This document shows positions 44,144 through 53,012 of a stretch of 64,000 nucleotides of DNA, piece by piece. Every line of letters begins with the position of its first letter. The stretch's first letter is position 1. The notes beneath the pieces are model-generated. The model was not told the origin of the DNA. It ran no database searches and saw only the letters and a program-made list of their open reading frames with translations. Made by a program: the position numbers and the translations under genes. The stretch spans positions 1 to 64,000 of the forward strand of contig NZ_JALAHI010000041.1 in NCBI RefSeq assembly GCF_022711995.1. The letters run 5' to 3'. Origin of the DNA: Enterococcus sp. GTDB lineage: Bacteria > Bacillota > Bacilli > Lactobacillales > Enterococcaceae.

Positions 44144-45451
44144 TTAGAACAAGTAATCATTCAAACGAGATTTCACGTATTCAATATGGCTAGATTCCAA
44201 CTCCACTTGGTCATGGGCCAACGCGTAATCCGTCAAGCTTTCAAGATCTTCTTGGTCTGCCACGATCTTCGCGCCGATTCCTTCGCTAAATGAGGCATAA
44301 CGTTTTTCTTTCAATTCGTCAAAGAAGCGATCTTCTTTTAACTTCGCTGCGGCTTTTAATGCCCGGGCATAGGTATCCATCCCAGCAATATGCGCCAACA
44401 ACAAGTCTTCCATTTCAAAAGAAGAACGGCGAACTTTAGAATCAAAGTTGATTCCTCCCGGTGCGATGCCGCCATTTTCCAACACTTCATACAAAGCAAG
44501 GGTTGAATCAAAGACGTTTGTTGGAAACTCATCCGTATCCCAGCCTAGCAGCATATCTCCTTGATTGGCATCTAGTGATCCTAGTGCATCATAACTGCGA
44601 GCAACTGCGATCTCATGTTCAAAGGTATGACCAGCCAATGTGGCATGATTGGCTTCAAGATTCAACTTGAAGTCGCCTTCCAAACCATAATGCTGAATGA
44701 AGGCCATTGTCGTTGCAGCATCAAAATCATATTGGTGCTTCGATGGTTCTTTTGGTTTAGGTTCTAATAAGAATTGCGGTTTATGACCGATTTTTTCACC
44801 GTAGGCAATCGCCATTTTAAACAGACGGGCAATATTGTCTTGTTCAAATTTCATGTCTGTGTTCAACAATGTCTCGTAGCCTTCACGACCACCCCAGAAG
44901 ACATAGTTTTCGCCGCCTAATTTTTTGGAGATGTCCAGTCCTTTTTTGACTTGTGCTGCAGCAATGGCATAAACTTCGGCATTGTTCGTTGACGCAGCTC
45001 CATTGTTGAATCTAGGATGCGAAAACATATTGGCAGTATTCCATAGCAATTTGATTCCTGTTTGCTCCATCTTTTCTTTGATCAAATCGGTGATCTCATC
45101 TAGATTTTGGAAAAACTCTTCTAAAGTTTCGCCAGCTGGTGCCACATCCACATCGTGGAAACAGAAAAATTCTGCCCCTAGTTTTTCACAAATTTCAAAG
45201 AATGCCTCCACACGATTTTTGGCAGTCTCCATCTCCGTTTCACCGACCCACGTCCGTTTGTTGACTGGTGCACCGAAAGGATCTGATCCATCTTGGGTCA
45301 TGGTATGCCAATACGCAATTGCAAAGCGCAAATGATCTTTCATTTTCTTGCCTAGCACGACTTCTTCTGCGTCATAGTGACGAAACGCAAACATATTCTC
45401 AGTTTGAGGACCTTCGTATTGGATTTTATCGATCGTTGGGAAATAACTCAT
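44144..45451 (-). CDS. xylA: Xylose isomerase
   Basis: 435-residue enzyme, the usual class II length. The catalytic His is in FCFHDVDVAPAG, and metal and substrate residues are in LLEPKPKEPSKHQYD and LNLEANHATLAGHTFEHE. It converts xylose to xylulose in the cytoplasm, the first step to the pentose phosphate pathway. GGAGGA precedes the ATG. It lies 85 bases after xylB, with a possible XylR site in the gap. It would use the xylose released by the GH31 and GH43 enzymes encoded nearby. Confidence 0.97.
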   Translation of the reverse strand: MSYFPTIDKIQYEGPQTENMFAFRHYDAEEVVLGKKMKDHLRFAIAYWHTMTQDGSDPFGAPVNKRTWVGETEMETAKNRVEAFFEICEKLGAEFFCFHDVDVAPAGETLEEFFQNLDEITDLIKEKMEQTGIKLLWNTANMFSHPRFNNGAASTNNAEVYAIAAAQVKKGLDISKKLGGENYVFWGGREGYETLLNTDMKFEQDNIARLFKMAIAYGEKIGHKPQFLLEPKPKEPSKHQYDFDAATTMAFIQHYGLEGDFKLNLEANHATLAGHTFEHEIAVARSYDALGSLDANQGDMLLGWDTDEFPTNVFDSTLALYEVLENGGIAPGGINFDSKVRRSSFEMEDLLLAHIAGMDTYARALKAAAKLKEDRFFDELKEKRYASFSEGIGAKIVADQEDLESLTDYALAHDQVELESSHIEYVKSRLNDYLF

Positions 45452-45476
45452 TTTGTTTCCTCCATTTTGTAGTTTT

Positions 45477-45493
45477 TTAGTGTGATAAACTAA
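45477..45493. promoter_or_regulatory. Possible XylR operator before xylA
   Basis: TTAGTGTGATAAACTAA has TTAGT/ACTAA ends like those of xyl operators in Gram-positive bacteria. It lies 26 bases before the xylA start. A small ACTTAT/ATAAGT hairpin follows at 45496-45512. Confidence 0.4.
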
Positions 45494-45536
45494 CTTACTT
45501 ATGAAAAATAAGTTTCGTAAAACCTGTTTTTAAGAC

Positions 45537-47033
45537 TCACTCGGGTTGAAGAGCAGCCAGTTCCCGACACAAAGGTGCCGTTTGCGGATACACTTTTTGA
45601 TAGATGGCATATACACGCTGATACTCTGCCACGTTTTCTTTCACTGGTTTGATCACTGGACCATACTTCACAAAAGCTTCTACACACGCAGCTTCATCCG
45701 GATATAACCCACTGCCGATAGCTGCTAACATGGCTGCGCCCATCCCTGGTCCTTGTTCCGTTGTTAATGTCGTGATCTCAGCATCAAAAATATCCGCTTG
45801 CATTTGCAGCCAAGCTTTATTTTTCGCACCGCCGCCAACAGAGACGATTTTGCTAAACTTGCGTTTGGCGGTTTCTTCCATGATCAGTTGCGAGTCCTTC
45901 AAAGAAAATGTGATGCCTTCTAACACGGCGCGACTGAAATGTCGACGTCGATGGTGGGTATCGATCCCGATGAAACTGCCTCGAATCGTGCTATCTGTGT
46001 AAGGTGTTCGTTCGCCAACAATATAAGGCGTAAATAAAAGGCCATCCGCTCCCGGTGAAACTTCCTCCACATCAGCAAGCAATTCGGAAAAATCGACCCC
46101 TTCAGCAAATGTATCACGATACCAGCTCAATGAATTGCCAGCAGCTAATGTGACCCCCATCGAATAGTGCTTTTTGGCAACGGCATGATGAAACACGTGC
46201 AATTTTCCTTGGTAATCAACCTCTTGTTCTTCAAAAGATAGGAATACACCGCTGGTTCCAATCGATACCATTCCAATGCCTTCATCGATGATCCCTGATC
46301 CTAATGCGGCACAGGCGTTGTCCGCACCACCGGCAAAGATTTTAACTTCTTGCTCAAAACCAAATGCTGCTTGTAATTCAGGAACCAATGTGCCCACTTC
46401 TTCCGCAGATTCAAATAGTGTTGGTAAGATCTCTGCGGGAATAGCAAACTTATTGATGATTTCTGTCGACCAGCATTTCTGCTCACTATCCAGCAATAAT
46501 GTTCCTGCCGCATCCGAATAGTCCATGGAGTAAGTACCCGATAGCCATAAAGCCAAGAAATCCTTCGGTAACATCAAATGACGAACTCGCTGCCAGTTCT
46601 CCGGCTCATGTTCTTGCACCCAATAAATTTTAGGTAATGTGAAGCCTTCCAACGCAACATTTTTGGTGATAGCAAGAATCTCCGGCATTTCTTCCATGAT
46701 TCGTTGGCATTGTTTCGTCGTACGCACATCATTCCATAATATTGCCGGACGAATCACCGTATTTTCTTCATCGAGTAAAACTAAGCTATGCATTTGACCT
46801 GAAAAACTGATACCAATCAACTCTTTACGCAATTCAGGGATTTTGTCGAGCAACTCAAAAATAACTGTCTGGGCCGCTTGGCGCCAATGATTCGGATCTT
46901 GCTCGCTATATCCTGGTCGTGGGGATGTCAATGGATAATCGGCGCTAGCTGTATTGATAAGCTGCCCCGATTGATCAAAAACCAACCCTTTCAAGGAACT
47001 CGTCCCTAGATCCAGTCCTAGTAAATAAGCCAT
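45537..47033 (-). CDS. xylB: Xylulokinase
   Basis: About 498-residue FGGY kinase. N-terminal LLGLDLGTSSLKGLVFD, ISFSGQMHSLVLLDE with the substrate residues, and IFAGGADNACAALGSGII with the catalytic Asp match XylB. It makes xylulose 5-phosphate. The ATG at 47033 has AAAGGAG 7 bases upstream; an in-frame start at 47066 is unlikely. It is promoter-proximal, ahead of xylA, the reverse of the common xylAB order. Confidence 0.95.
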   Translation of the reverse strand: MAYLLGLDLGTSSLKGLVFDQSGQLINTASADYPLTSPRPGYSEQDPNHWRQAAQTVIFELLDKIPELRKELIGISFSGQMHSLVLLDEENTVIRPAILWNDVRTTKQCQRIMEEMPEILAITKNVALEGFTLPKIYWVQEHEPENWQRVRHLMLPKDFLALWLSGTYSMDYSDAAGTLLLDSEQKCWSTEIINKFAIPAEILPTLFESAEEVGTLVPELQAAFGFEQEVKIFAGGADNACAALGSGIIDEGIGMVSIGTSGVFLSFEEQEVDYQGKLHVFHHAVAKKHYSMGVTLAAGNSLSWYRDTFAEGVDFSELLADVEEVSPGADGLLFTPYIVGERTPYTDSTIRGSFIGIDTHHRRRHFSRAVLEGITFSLKDSQLIMEETAKRKFSKIVSVGGGAKNKAWLQMQADIFDAEITTLTTEQGPGMGAAMLAAIGSGLYPDEAACVEAFVKYGPVIKPVKENVAEYQRVYAIYQKVYPQTAPLCRELAALQPE

Positions 47034-47094
47034 ATCATTCTCCTTTGCTGATAATAATTTTTTCATCGTTTACGGATATGTGATCACAATATTT

Positions 47095-47165
47095 AGGTTA
47101 ATTTGCTTAAAAAACTAACTAATTGGATAGTAAACGACTAGCTGGTTTTTGTCAAGCGCTTTCAA
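47095..47165 (-). promoter_or_regulatory. xylBA promoter with cre-like box and candidate XylR operator
   Basis: Minus strand TTGACA (47150-47155) and TACTAT (47127-47132) are 17 bases apart. TTGAAAGCGCTTGAC (47151-47165), a cre match with one clear mismatch, overlaps the -35. Downstream, TTAGTTAGTTTTTTAAGC (about 47105-47122) resembles xyl operators. Confidence 0.6.
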
Positions 47166-47223
47166 ACCTTTGTTTACTTTTTTTCCCCTTATACGAGTTC
47201 TATTTTAAGGAATAAAGATAAAC

Positions 47224-47252
47224 TTGCACAATATTAATTTGCACGGTAAACT
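47224..47252 (+). promoter_or_regulatory. Probable xylR promoter
   Basis: TTGCAC and TAAACT are separated by 17 bases, 30 bases before the xylR start. GTAAACTAA at the -10 resembles half of a xyl operator, which would allow autoregulation. Confidence 0.45.
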
Positions 47253-47282
47253 AACACTATGATAGATCAAAAAGGAGAGCGT

Positions 47283-48452
47283 ATGATTATTAATAAAATG
47301 GGCATTCGCGAGCAGAACGAAGCTGCCGTCCTAAAAACCATCATTGATAACGAACATATTTCAAGAGCGGAAGTCTCACATCTAACGAATCTGAACAAAG
47401 CCTCTGTTTCTCAAATCATGAAAAAATTGATCGAAACCGAGTTTGTCAAAGAAGTAGGAATTGGTGATTCCACATCTATCGGTGGCCGCAAACCGATCCA
47501 ACTTCAATTTGACCATCAAAGCAGCTTAGCGGTTACTTTTGATATTGGCTACAATTATGTCAACGGGATGCTTTCCTATATCAACGGCCAGAAAATTGCT
47601 ACTGCAGAAAAACAAGATATCTTGATCACCAAAGACAATGTATTCACCACCATTGACTCGATCATGCAGGAATTCACTCCGCAAATGCCGTCTGCCACTC
47701 ATGGTCTGGTTGGTATCTGTTTAGCGATCCATGGCATCGTCAATCAGGAAACGATCACCTTTACCCCTTATTACGATTTGGAAGGGATCGATTTGATCAC
47801 CCCTCTAAGTCAAAAATACAATACCGCCGTTTATATTGAAAATGAAGCAAACTTAACAGCTTTGGGCGAATATTGTTTTTCTTCTGATTCAACCAATTTG
47901 ATCAGTGTCAGTATCCATAGCGGAATCGGTGTTGGCATTATCGTAAATGGTCGTTTGCAGACAGGCACTCATGGAACCGCCGGTGAAGTCGGTCATTCTA
48001 CCTTATTTCCCCACGGCAACCTCTGCCCTTGCGGAAATCGCGGCTGTTTAGAGCAATATGCTTCCAATAAAGTGTTGTTTGATACCTACAGTCACTATAC
48101 AAAAAAAGACTTTGTCAATTCGGATATTTTTGCGGAAGCTGTTCATTCAGGAGAGAAGTCTGCCATTGAACTGGCAAGGCAAAATGTTGAATTTCTCAGT
48201 ATTGGATTAAACAATGTCATCACCTTTTTCGATCCTGAAGAAGTCTACATCAATAGTTCAGTTTATCGGAAAATCCCTACTCTTCTTACAGAGTTGCAAC
48301 AAAAATTAACCAGCCAGTTTACCCAAAATACTAAAATCAAAACTAGTCGTTTAGGCGAACAAGCTCCTCTCTTTGGGGGAAATGTTCTGGTTGCCAAACA
48401 CTTCCTGAACATCGAGGACCTTCGCTTTCCGTCGATCGATCACCGGCACTAA
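47283..48452 (+). CDS. xylR: ROK-family xylose repressor
   Basis: About 389-residue ROK repressor. An N-terminal winged helix (SRAEVSHLTNLNKASVSQIM) is followed by a ROK sugar-binding domain with IENEANLTALGEY, GEVGHSTLFPHG and the zinc motif CPCGNRGCLEQY. AAAGGAG stands 5 bases before the ATG at 47283; an in-frame ATG at 47259 has no site. It is divergent from xylBA, matching XylR in Bacillus and lactobacilli, where xylose relieves repression. Confidence 0.92.
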   Translation: MIINKMGIREQNEAAVLKTIIDNEHISRAEVSHLTNLNKASVSQIMKKLIETEFVKEVGIGDSTSIGGRKPIQLQFDHQSSLAVTFDIGYNYVNGMLSYINGQKIATAEKQDILITKDNVFTTIDSIMQEFTPQMPSATHGLVGICLAIHGIVNQETITFTPYYDLEGIDLITPLSQKYNTAVYIENEANLTALGEYCFSSDSTNLISVSIHSGIGVGIIVNGRLQTGTHGTAGEVGHSTLFPHGNLCPCGNRGCLEQYASNKVLFDTYSHYTKKDFVNSDIFAEAVHSGEKSAIELARQNVEFLSIGLNNVITFFDPEEVYINSSVYRKIPTLLTELQQKLTSQFTQNTKIKTSRLGEQAPLFGGNVLVAKHFLNIEDLRFPSIDHRH

Positions 48453-48505
48453 TGAAAAAACGATTTTCACATTGGCGAAAATCACTTCAAGAAATGCGTG
48501 AAAGC

Positions 48506-48550
48506 AAAGTCCTTCAGATAGTGCTTCTTCGCTAGCCGAAAGACTTTTTA
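48506..48550 (+). terminator. Probable terminator of xylR
   Basis: AAAGTCCTTC and GAAAGACTTTTTA form the arms, with T residues after the stem. Confidence 0.5.
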
Positions 48551-48564
48551 TAAACAATTCACTA

Positions 48565-48605
48565 GAGCGTGGGACAAAAGTAAAAAACACTTTTGTCCCA
48601 CGCTC
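48565..48605. terminator. Strong symmetric hairpin between xylR and the exporter gene
   Basis: GAGCGTGGGACAAAAGT and ACTTTTGTCCCACGCTC pair perfectly around a seven-base A-rich loop. The 17-bp stem lies between convergent genes. Confidence 0.7.
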
Positions 48606-48648
48606 GCTATCATCATTGAACAGGAGCCTTGGCTAAGTCGCGGTTTGT

Positions 48649-49557
48649 CTACTCCTGATCCTTTAATCTCACTGTTTTTATTGAAAACTTTCTTTGTCCT
48701 TCCGAAACAAAAAGACCCAATAGCGTCAAGATCACGCCTATTAATTTCACAAAACTGATCGTTTCTCCCAAGATGAGAAAAGAAGCGAATAATGTCGTCA
48801 CAGGAACCAAATAAATATAAAGTCCGGCAACGACAGCGCCTAGCTGTTCAACGGTATAATTCCAGAGGACAAAGCACAACGCGGAAGCACCTAAGCCAAG
48901 AAACAGTAGGTAAAACAAGTTGTCTGTTTGAAGCAATTTTTCTAATGGTAGCGAACTCTTGGTCAATACAAACAGTGGCAAAATAAAGAGAATCCCATAG
49001 AGAAAGATTGCTTTCGTCGTATCGATCACTGAGTACCCCCAACTGGCGATTTTTTTGATCAATAGGGAGTAGATCATCCACATCAAGGCAGCTGCCACGG
49101 CTAAGAAATCACCTAATGGATGAAAGGAAAGATCTCCTACAAAACTAATCAAAAAAATGCCGCTAAAAGAGAGCAAAAAGCCGATAAAGAAGGTTACTTT
49201 TAATTTTGTCTGATACACAAAAGCTGAAGCCAGACCAATGAAAAGAGGCGAAATGGAAACAATCACCGCCACATTCGATGTACTGGTATAACTTAAAGCG
49301 ATGTTCTCCAAAAAGAAATAAAAACAAACTCCGGAGATGCCGGCAGCCATCAAATATAGATGCTGCCACAAACGATAATGTACGAGACTAAACTTGGAAA
49401 TCACACTCAATGCCGCAAGACCAATGATGAACCGGACAAGCAATATTGCAGTGGGTGAAAAATCAATCAATAACAGCTTTGTTGCAATAAACGTCGTTGA
49501 CCAGAAAAAAACCGTGATCAACGCAGTGACATGCGGATTCTTCAATAAATGATTCAT
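48649..49557 (-). CDS. EamA/DMT-family membrane exporter
   Basis: 302-residue protein with ten predicted membrane spans in two EamA repeats (FFWSTTFIATKLLLIDFSPT near the start; VAAALMWMIYSLLIKKIASW near the middle). Family members move amino acids, metabolites or drugs; the cargo is unknown here. It overlaps the AraC regulator gene by four bases, so it is expressed with and probably controlled by it. Confidence 0.88.
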   Translation of the reverse strand: MNHLLKNPHVTALITVFFWSTTFIATKLLLIDFSPTAILLVRFIIGLAALSVISKFSLVHYRLWQHLYLMAAGISGVCFYFFLENIALSYTSTSNVAVIVSISPLFIGLASAFVYQTKLKVTFFIGFLLSFSGIFLISFVGDLSFHPLGDFLAVAAALMWMIYSLLIKKIASWGYSVIDTTKAIFLYGILFILPLFVLTKSSLPLEKLLQTDNLFYLLFLGLGASALCFVLWNYTVEQLGAVVAGLYIYLVPVTTLFASFLILGETISFVKLIGVILTLLGLFVSEGQRKFSIKTVRLKDQE

Positions 49558-50357
49558 TCTATACTCCTTTGATACATTCTTTGATATTGTTTCGGGGTCA
49601 GCCCAATAAAGCTTTTGAATACATTGGAGAAATGGCTTTGATCAGAAAAATGGGTCATCAACGCCACTTCTGCTACAGACTGCTGGTTTGCCAGTAGTTT
49701 CTTCGCTTCAGCGATTCGAATCGATAAGAGATACCGATAAGGGGCCATGCCGTAGTTTTTTGTAAACTGATGAATGAAAGAACTTTTTTTCAAATGGGTC
49801 AATGCCACAAGATCCGTTAAGCGAATATCTGCTGTGTAATGCTGGTGCAGATAGTGGCAAACAGCTTCTAAGCCACCATTTCGTATGGCTTCCTTCTGAT
49901 ACCCTTCTGCCGTGTATGTAAGCAAGTGTTCAATGAGCAAAAAAATCAATTCCTCCCGATAAAGAGAGGATTTTTTTAAACGAATGGCTTGATACAATTC
50001 CTCGACTAATTCTCCTAAGCCGTCGTTTCGTAAAATCACCTGACTGAAATAAGGCAACTCGTTTTTGCCGGTGATTTCCTTTACTGCATGGGCCATCATT
50101 TCCTTGGAAATGTTAAGGGCGTGGTAGGTGATTGACTGGTTCTCTATGCTTTGACAACTATGAGGCTGGTAGGGATTGAATAAGTTCAGATCGCCTTTTT
50201 CAAGGGTTTGGGTCTTTCCACAATACAGGCTCCTTTTTCCCTCTAACAAAACCCCCACCACATAATAATCATGAAAGTGAAGCGGAAAGCTCTTTGGATA
50301 GTTTTCTAAGGCATAGGCCTCAATTCCAAACATTTCATCATAGTGAACCTTTTTCAT
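49554..50357 (-). CDS. AraC-family transcriptional regulator
   Basis: 267-residue regulator with an N-terminal cupin-like domain (FPLHFHDYYVVGVLLEGKRS, GDLNLFNPYQPHSC) and a C-terminal double helix-turn-helix (LTDLVALTHLKKSSFIHQF and VAEVALMTHFSDQSHFSNVF). It is the first gene of a two-gene unit with an EamA exporter. The inducer is unknown. GGAGG precedes the ATG. Confidence 0.9.
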   Translation of the reverse strand: MKKVHYDEMFGIEAYALENYPKSFPLHFHDYYVVGVLLEGKRSLYCGKTQTLEKGDLNLFNPYQPHSCQSIENQSITYHALNISKEMMAHAVKEITGKNELPYFSQVILRNDGLGELVEELYQAIRLKKSSLYREELIFLLIEHLLTYTAEGYQKEAIRNGGLEAVCHYLHQHYTADIRLTDLVALTHLKKSSFIHQFTKNYGMAPYRYLLSIRIAEAKKLLANQQSVAEVALMTHFSDQSHFSNVFKSFIGLTPKQYQRMYQRSIE

Positions 50358-50536
50358 TCTGTACCTCCTTTTTATCTATTTAACTATTCTAGCATTGAAC
50401 CCTTCGATTTCTTGTAAAATATTCCATGTTTTTTTCACTAAACTGCTTTTCTACTGGCTGCGTTGTTAAGTTCCTTCGCTTCCTCCTTCGCACCCCTGAT
50501 CACAGCCTGATCAAGCACCTATCAGTCAAAAAAAAA

Positions 50537-50561
50537 GATGAAGGGAAAACCTCCCTTCATC
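50537..50561 (-). terminator. Terminator of the GH3/PTS/GH1 operon
   Basis: GATGAAGGGA and TCCCTTCATC pair around a five-base loop; on the minus strand a run of nine Ts follows. It lies 59 bases after the GH1 stop. Confidence 0.85.
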
Positions 50562-50619
50562 TGCTTCAACTATTCTATCTGCTCTGTTTGGCTTATCCTA
50601 TCGCGCATTCATGAAAGAC

Positions 50620-52014
50620 TCATCCTTCAAAGCCATTGTTCTCAGAAACTTGTTTGAACCAGTGTCCTGATTTTTTGATTGTCCGCTGCCGATCATTTTC
50701 CAAGTCAACGGAGATAAAGCCGTAGCGGTTTTTGTAGGCATTTGTCCACGACCAGTTGTCCATGCAGGTCCACATATGATAGCCTAGACAATTGGCGCCT
50801 TCTTGAATTGCTTGATGAACATATTTCAAATGTTCAGAAACAAATTCAATCCGATAATCATCATGGATCATCCCATCTTCACCTAAGAAACGCTGCTCAT
50901 TTTCAACTCCCATGCCATTTTCCGAGATAAAGCAAGGCAGGTTGCCATAGTTATCGCGAAGGTTGATCAATAGATCGTAAATACCTTTTTCATAGATTTC
51001 CCATCCACGATAAGGATTCATTTTTTTCCCTGGCATATCATACACATCAAAATAATTTTCCGGCATCGGCGTAGCTGTAGAATCGACCGGTGTTTCTTTC
51101 GCCTTGATTCGCCGTGGCTGATAATAGTTGACTCCCAACAAATCGACGGTGTTGTTTTTGATGATGTCCAGATCATCCCCTTGCATCTTAGGTACCATGT
51201 CTAATTCTTTCACGATTTTCACCAGTTCTTCTGGGAAAATTCCTTTGACCGCAGGATCAAGAAACGACCGATTGAAGAAGGCATCGGCGATTTCTGCTGC
51301 CCGAACATCTTCTGGATTATTGCTGTCTCGCGGATAACTTGGAGTCAGATTAAGGATAATCCCGATTTGCCCGGTTTGTCCGCTTTCATGGTAAGCTTTG
51401 ATCGCCAAAGCGGAAGCCAATGCTTCATTGAATCCAACTTGAACAGCCTGCTTCATATTGCTTTTTTCTGGATAATGCAGCTGATACAAATAACCCGCCT
51501 CAACAGGAACGATCGGCTCATTATGAGTAAACCATTTTTTGACTTTTGCACCAAACAATTCGAAACATTGTTTGGCATATTCTGCATACGCATCTACCGT
51601 TTCACGAGCTAACCAACCACCCTTTTCTTGCAACGCCATCGGCATATCAAAATGGTAGAGGTTAATAAAAGGCTCGATGCCGTTGTTAATCAATTCATCA
51701 AAATAATCATTGTAAAAAGCAACTGCTTGGGGATTGACTGCCCCTGTTCCATCAGGAATCAACCGACTCCATTGAATCGAAGTCCGAAAAGAGTTATGGC
51801 CGGTTTGAACCATCAATTGGACATCCTCTTTGTATTTAAGATAAACTTCCGATGCTTTGTCAGGACCTACTTGGTTAAAAAATTTTTCGGGTTCTTTGGC
51901 ATACCAGTAGTCAAAAATATTTTCGCCTTTGCCGTCTCCGGCTACCCGTCCTTCTGTCTGCGGGCCGCTGGCTGCGGAACCCCACCAAAAATTTTCTGGA
52001 AATTGAACCTTCAT
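50620..52014 (-). CDS. GH1 6-phospho-beta-glucosidase/galactosidase
   Basis: 464-residue family-1 enzyme. The acid/base Glu is in FTHNEPIVPVEAGY and the nucleophile in FISENGMGVENE. It belongs to a different branch than the two other GH1 proteins in the window (NEP instead of NEQN; N-terminus FWWGSAASGPQTEG). It is the last gene of the PTS IIC-GH3-LacI operon, and its ATG overlaps the LacI stop. The expected substrate is a PTS-phosphorylated beta-disaccharide. Confidence 0.9.
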   Translation of the reverse strand: MKVQFPENFWWGSAASGPQTEGRVAGDGKGENIFDYWYAKEPEKFFNQVGPDKASEVYLKYKEDVQLMVQTGHNSFRTSIQWSRLIPDGTGAVNPQAVAFYNDYFDELINNGIEPFINLYHFDMPMALQEKGGWLARETVDAYAEYAKQCFELFGAKVKKWFTHNEPIVPVEAGYLYQLHYPEKSNMKQAVQVGFNEALASALAIKAYHESGQTGQIGIILNLTPSYPRDSNNPEDVRAAEIADAFFNRSFLDPAVKGIFPEELVKIVKELDMVPKMQGDDLDIIKNNTVDLLGVNYYQPRRIKAKETPVDSTATPMPENYFDVYDMPGKKMNPYRGWEIYEKGIYDLLINLRDNYGNLPCFISENGMGVENEQRFLGEDGMIHDDYRIEFVSEHLKYVHQAIQEGANCLGYHMWTCMDNWSWTNAYKNRYGFISVDLENDRQRTIKKSGHWFKQVSENNGFEG

Positions 52015-52997
52015 GTTTCTGCTCCCTCCGCTAATCCTAGTAGTTGATTTTCCATTAAGACCACTTGCTTTTCAGTGGCCGTGTTTCCCATTTTGATTCG
52101 TTCTAAGACAAGTTCTGCAGCTTTTTCCCCCATTTTTTCTGCTGGCGGATTCACAGTGATTTGCGGCAACAAGCTCTGTTCTGCTTCAGAAAGATAATCA
52201 TAATGACCAAAAGCGATATCTTTACCAATGCGCAATCCTTTTTGATTGAAGCATTCCAAGGCCCCAACTGACATGTTGTAGTTGCTGACAAAAATCGCAG
52301 TTGCTCCCCACGCGATTAATTCTTCGGTACCTCGATAACCGCTTTGCCTTGTGTAGTCCCCCACCACGATCTTCATTTCTGCGTCACTGTTTGCCATAGC
52401 TGCTTGTGCGCCAGACAGCCGTTCTCCCGCCGTATAATCCGATTCTGGTGCAGAAAGATAACCGATTTTTTTGTGTCCAGCTGCTAAGTAATGGTTGATG
52501 ACGTCAAACACACTTTGACGGTCGTTCAATAAGAGCACATCGGCGACATTGGCAATATCTGGACTATTCAAAGATACGATTGGCACATGAATATGTGTGA
52601 GTTTCATGATATCTGAGCATTCTTCACCAGACAAGAAAACAATGACGCCATCGACAGCATGTTTCAGCAAGTATTCTACTTTTTCTTCATTCTTTTTAGG
52701 ACTATTCGAAAATCCACTAAGCAACAAACTATAGCCATTCTCCTCGGCAACCTTTTCGATTCCAGAAACAACTTCAGAACCAAAGCGACTCGAGATACTA
52801 TTCATCAAAAGGCCTAATGAAAAGCTGCGGTTATTTTTCAGACCCTTAGCAATAATATTCTCCTTATAATCTAAAGTTTCAATGGCAGAAGCAATTTTTT
52901 CCATATTCGATTGCTTCAGTTGCTGTCCATTCAAATAGCGTGACACAGTTCCTACCGAAACACCTGCTAATTGCGCGACATCTCTTATTGACGCCAT
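52011..52997 (-). CDS. LacI-family transcriptional regulator
   Basis: 328-residue repressor beginning MASIRDVAQLAGVSVGTVSR with hinge ENIIAKGLKNNRSFSLGLLM. The sensor domain follows. It lies inside the operon between GH3 and GH1. The likely target is the 30-bp palindrome before the PTS gene, which carries a LacI-type TTGAACCGGTTCAA core. It would thus repress its own operon until a beta-glucoside is present. Confidence 0.9.
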   Translation of the reverse strand: MASIRDVAQLAGVSVGTVSRYLNGQQLKQSNMEKIASAIETLDYKENIIAKGLKNNRSFSLGLLMNSISSRFGSEVVSGIEKVAEENGYSLLLSGFSNSPKKNEEKVEYLLKHAVDGVIVFLSGEECSDIMKLTHIHVPIVSLNSPDIANVADVLLLNDRQSVFDVINHYLAAGHKKIGYLSAPESDYTAGERLSGAQAAMANSDAEMKIVVGDYTRQSGYRGTEELIAWGATAIFVSNYNMSVGALECFNQKGLRIGKDIAFGHYDYLSEAEQSLLPQITVNPPAEKMGEKAAELVLERIKMGNTATEKQVVLMENQLLGLAEGAET

Positions 52998-53012
52998 CCT
53001 AATCTACTCCTA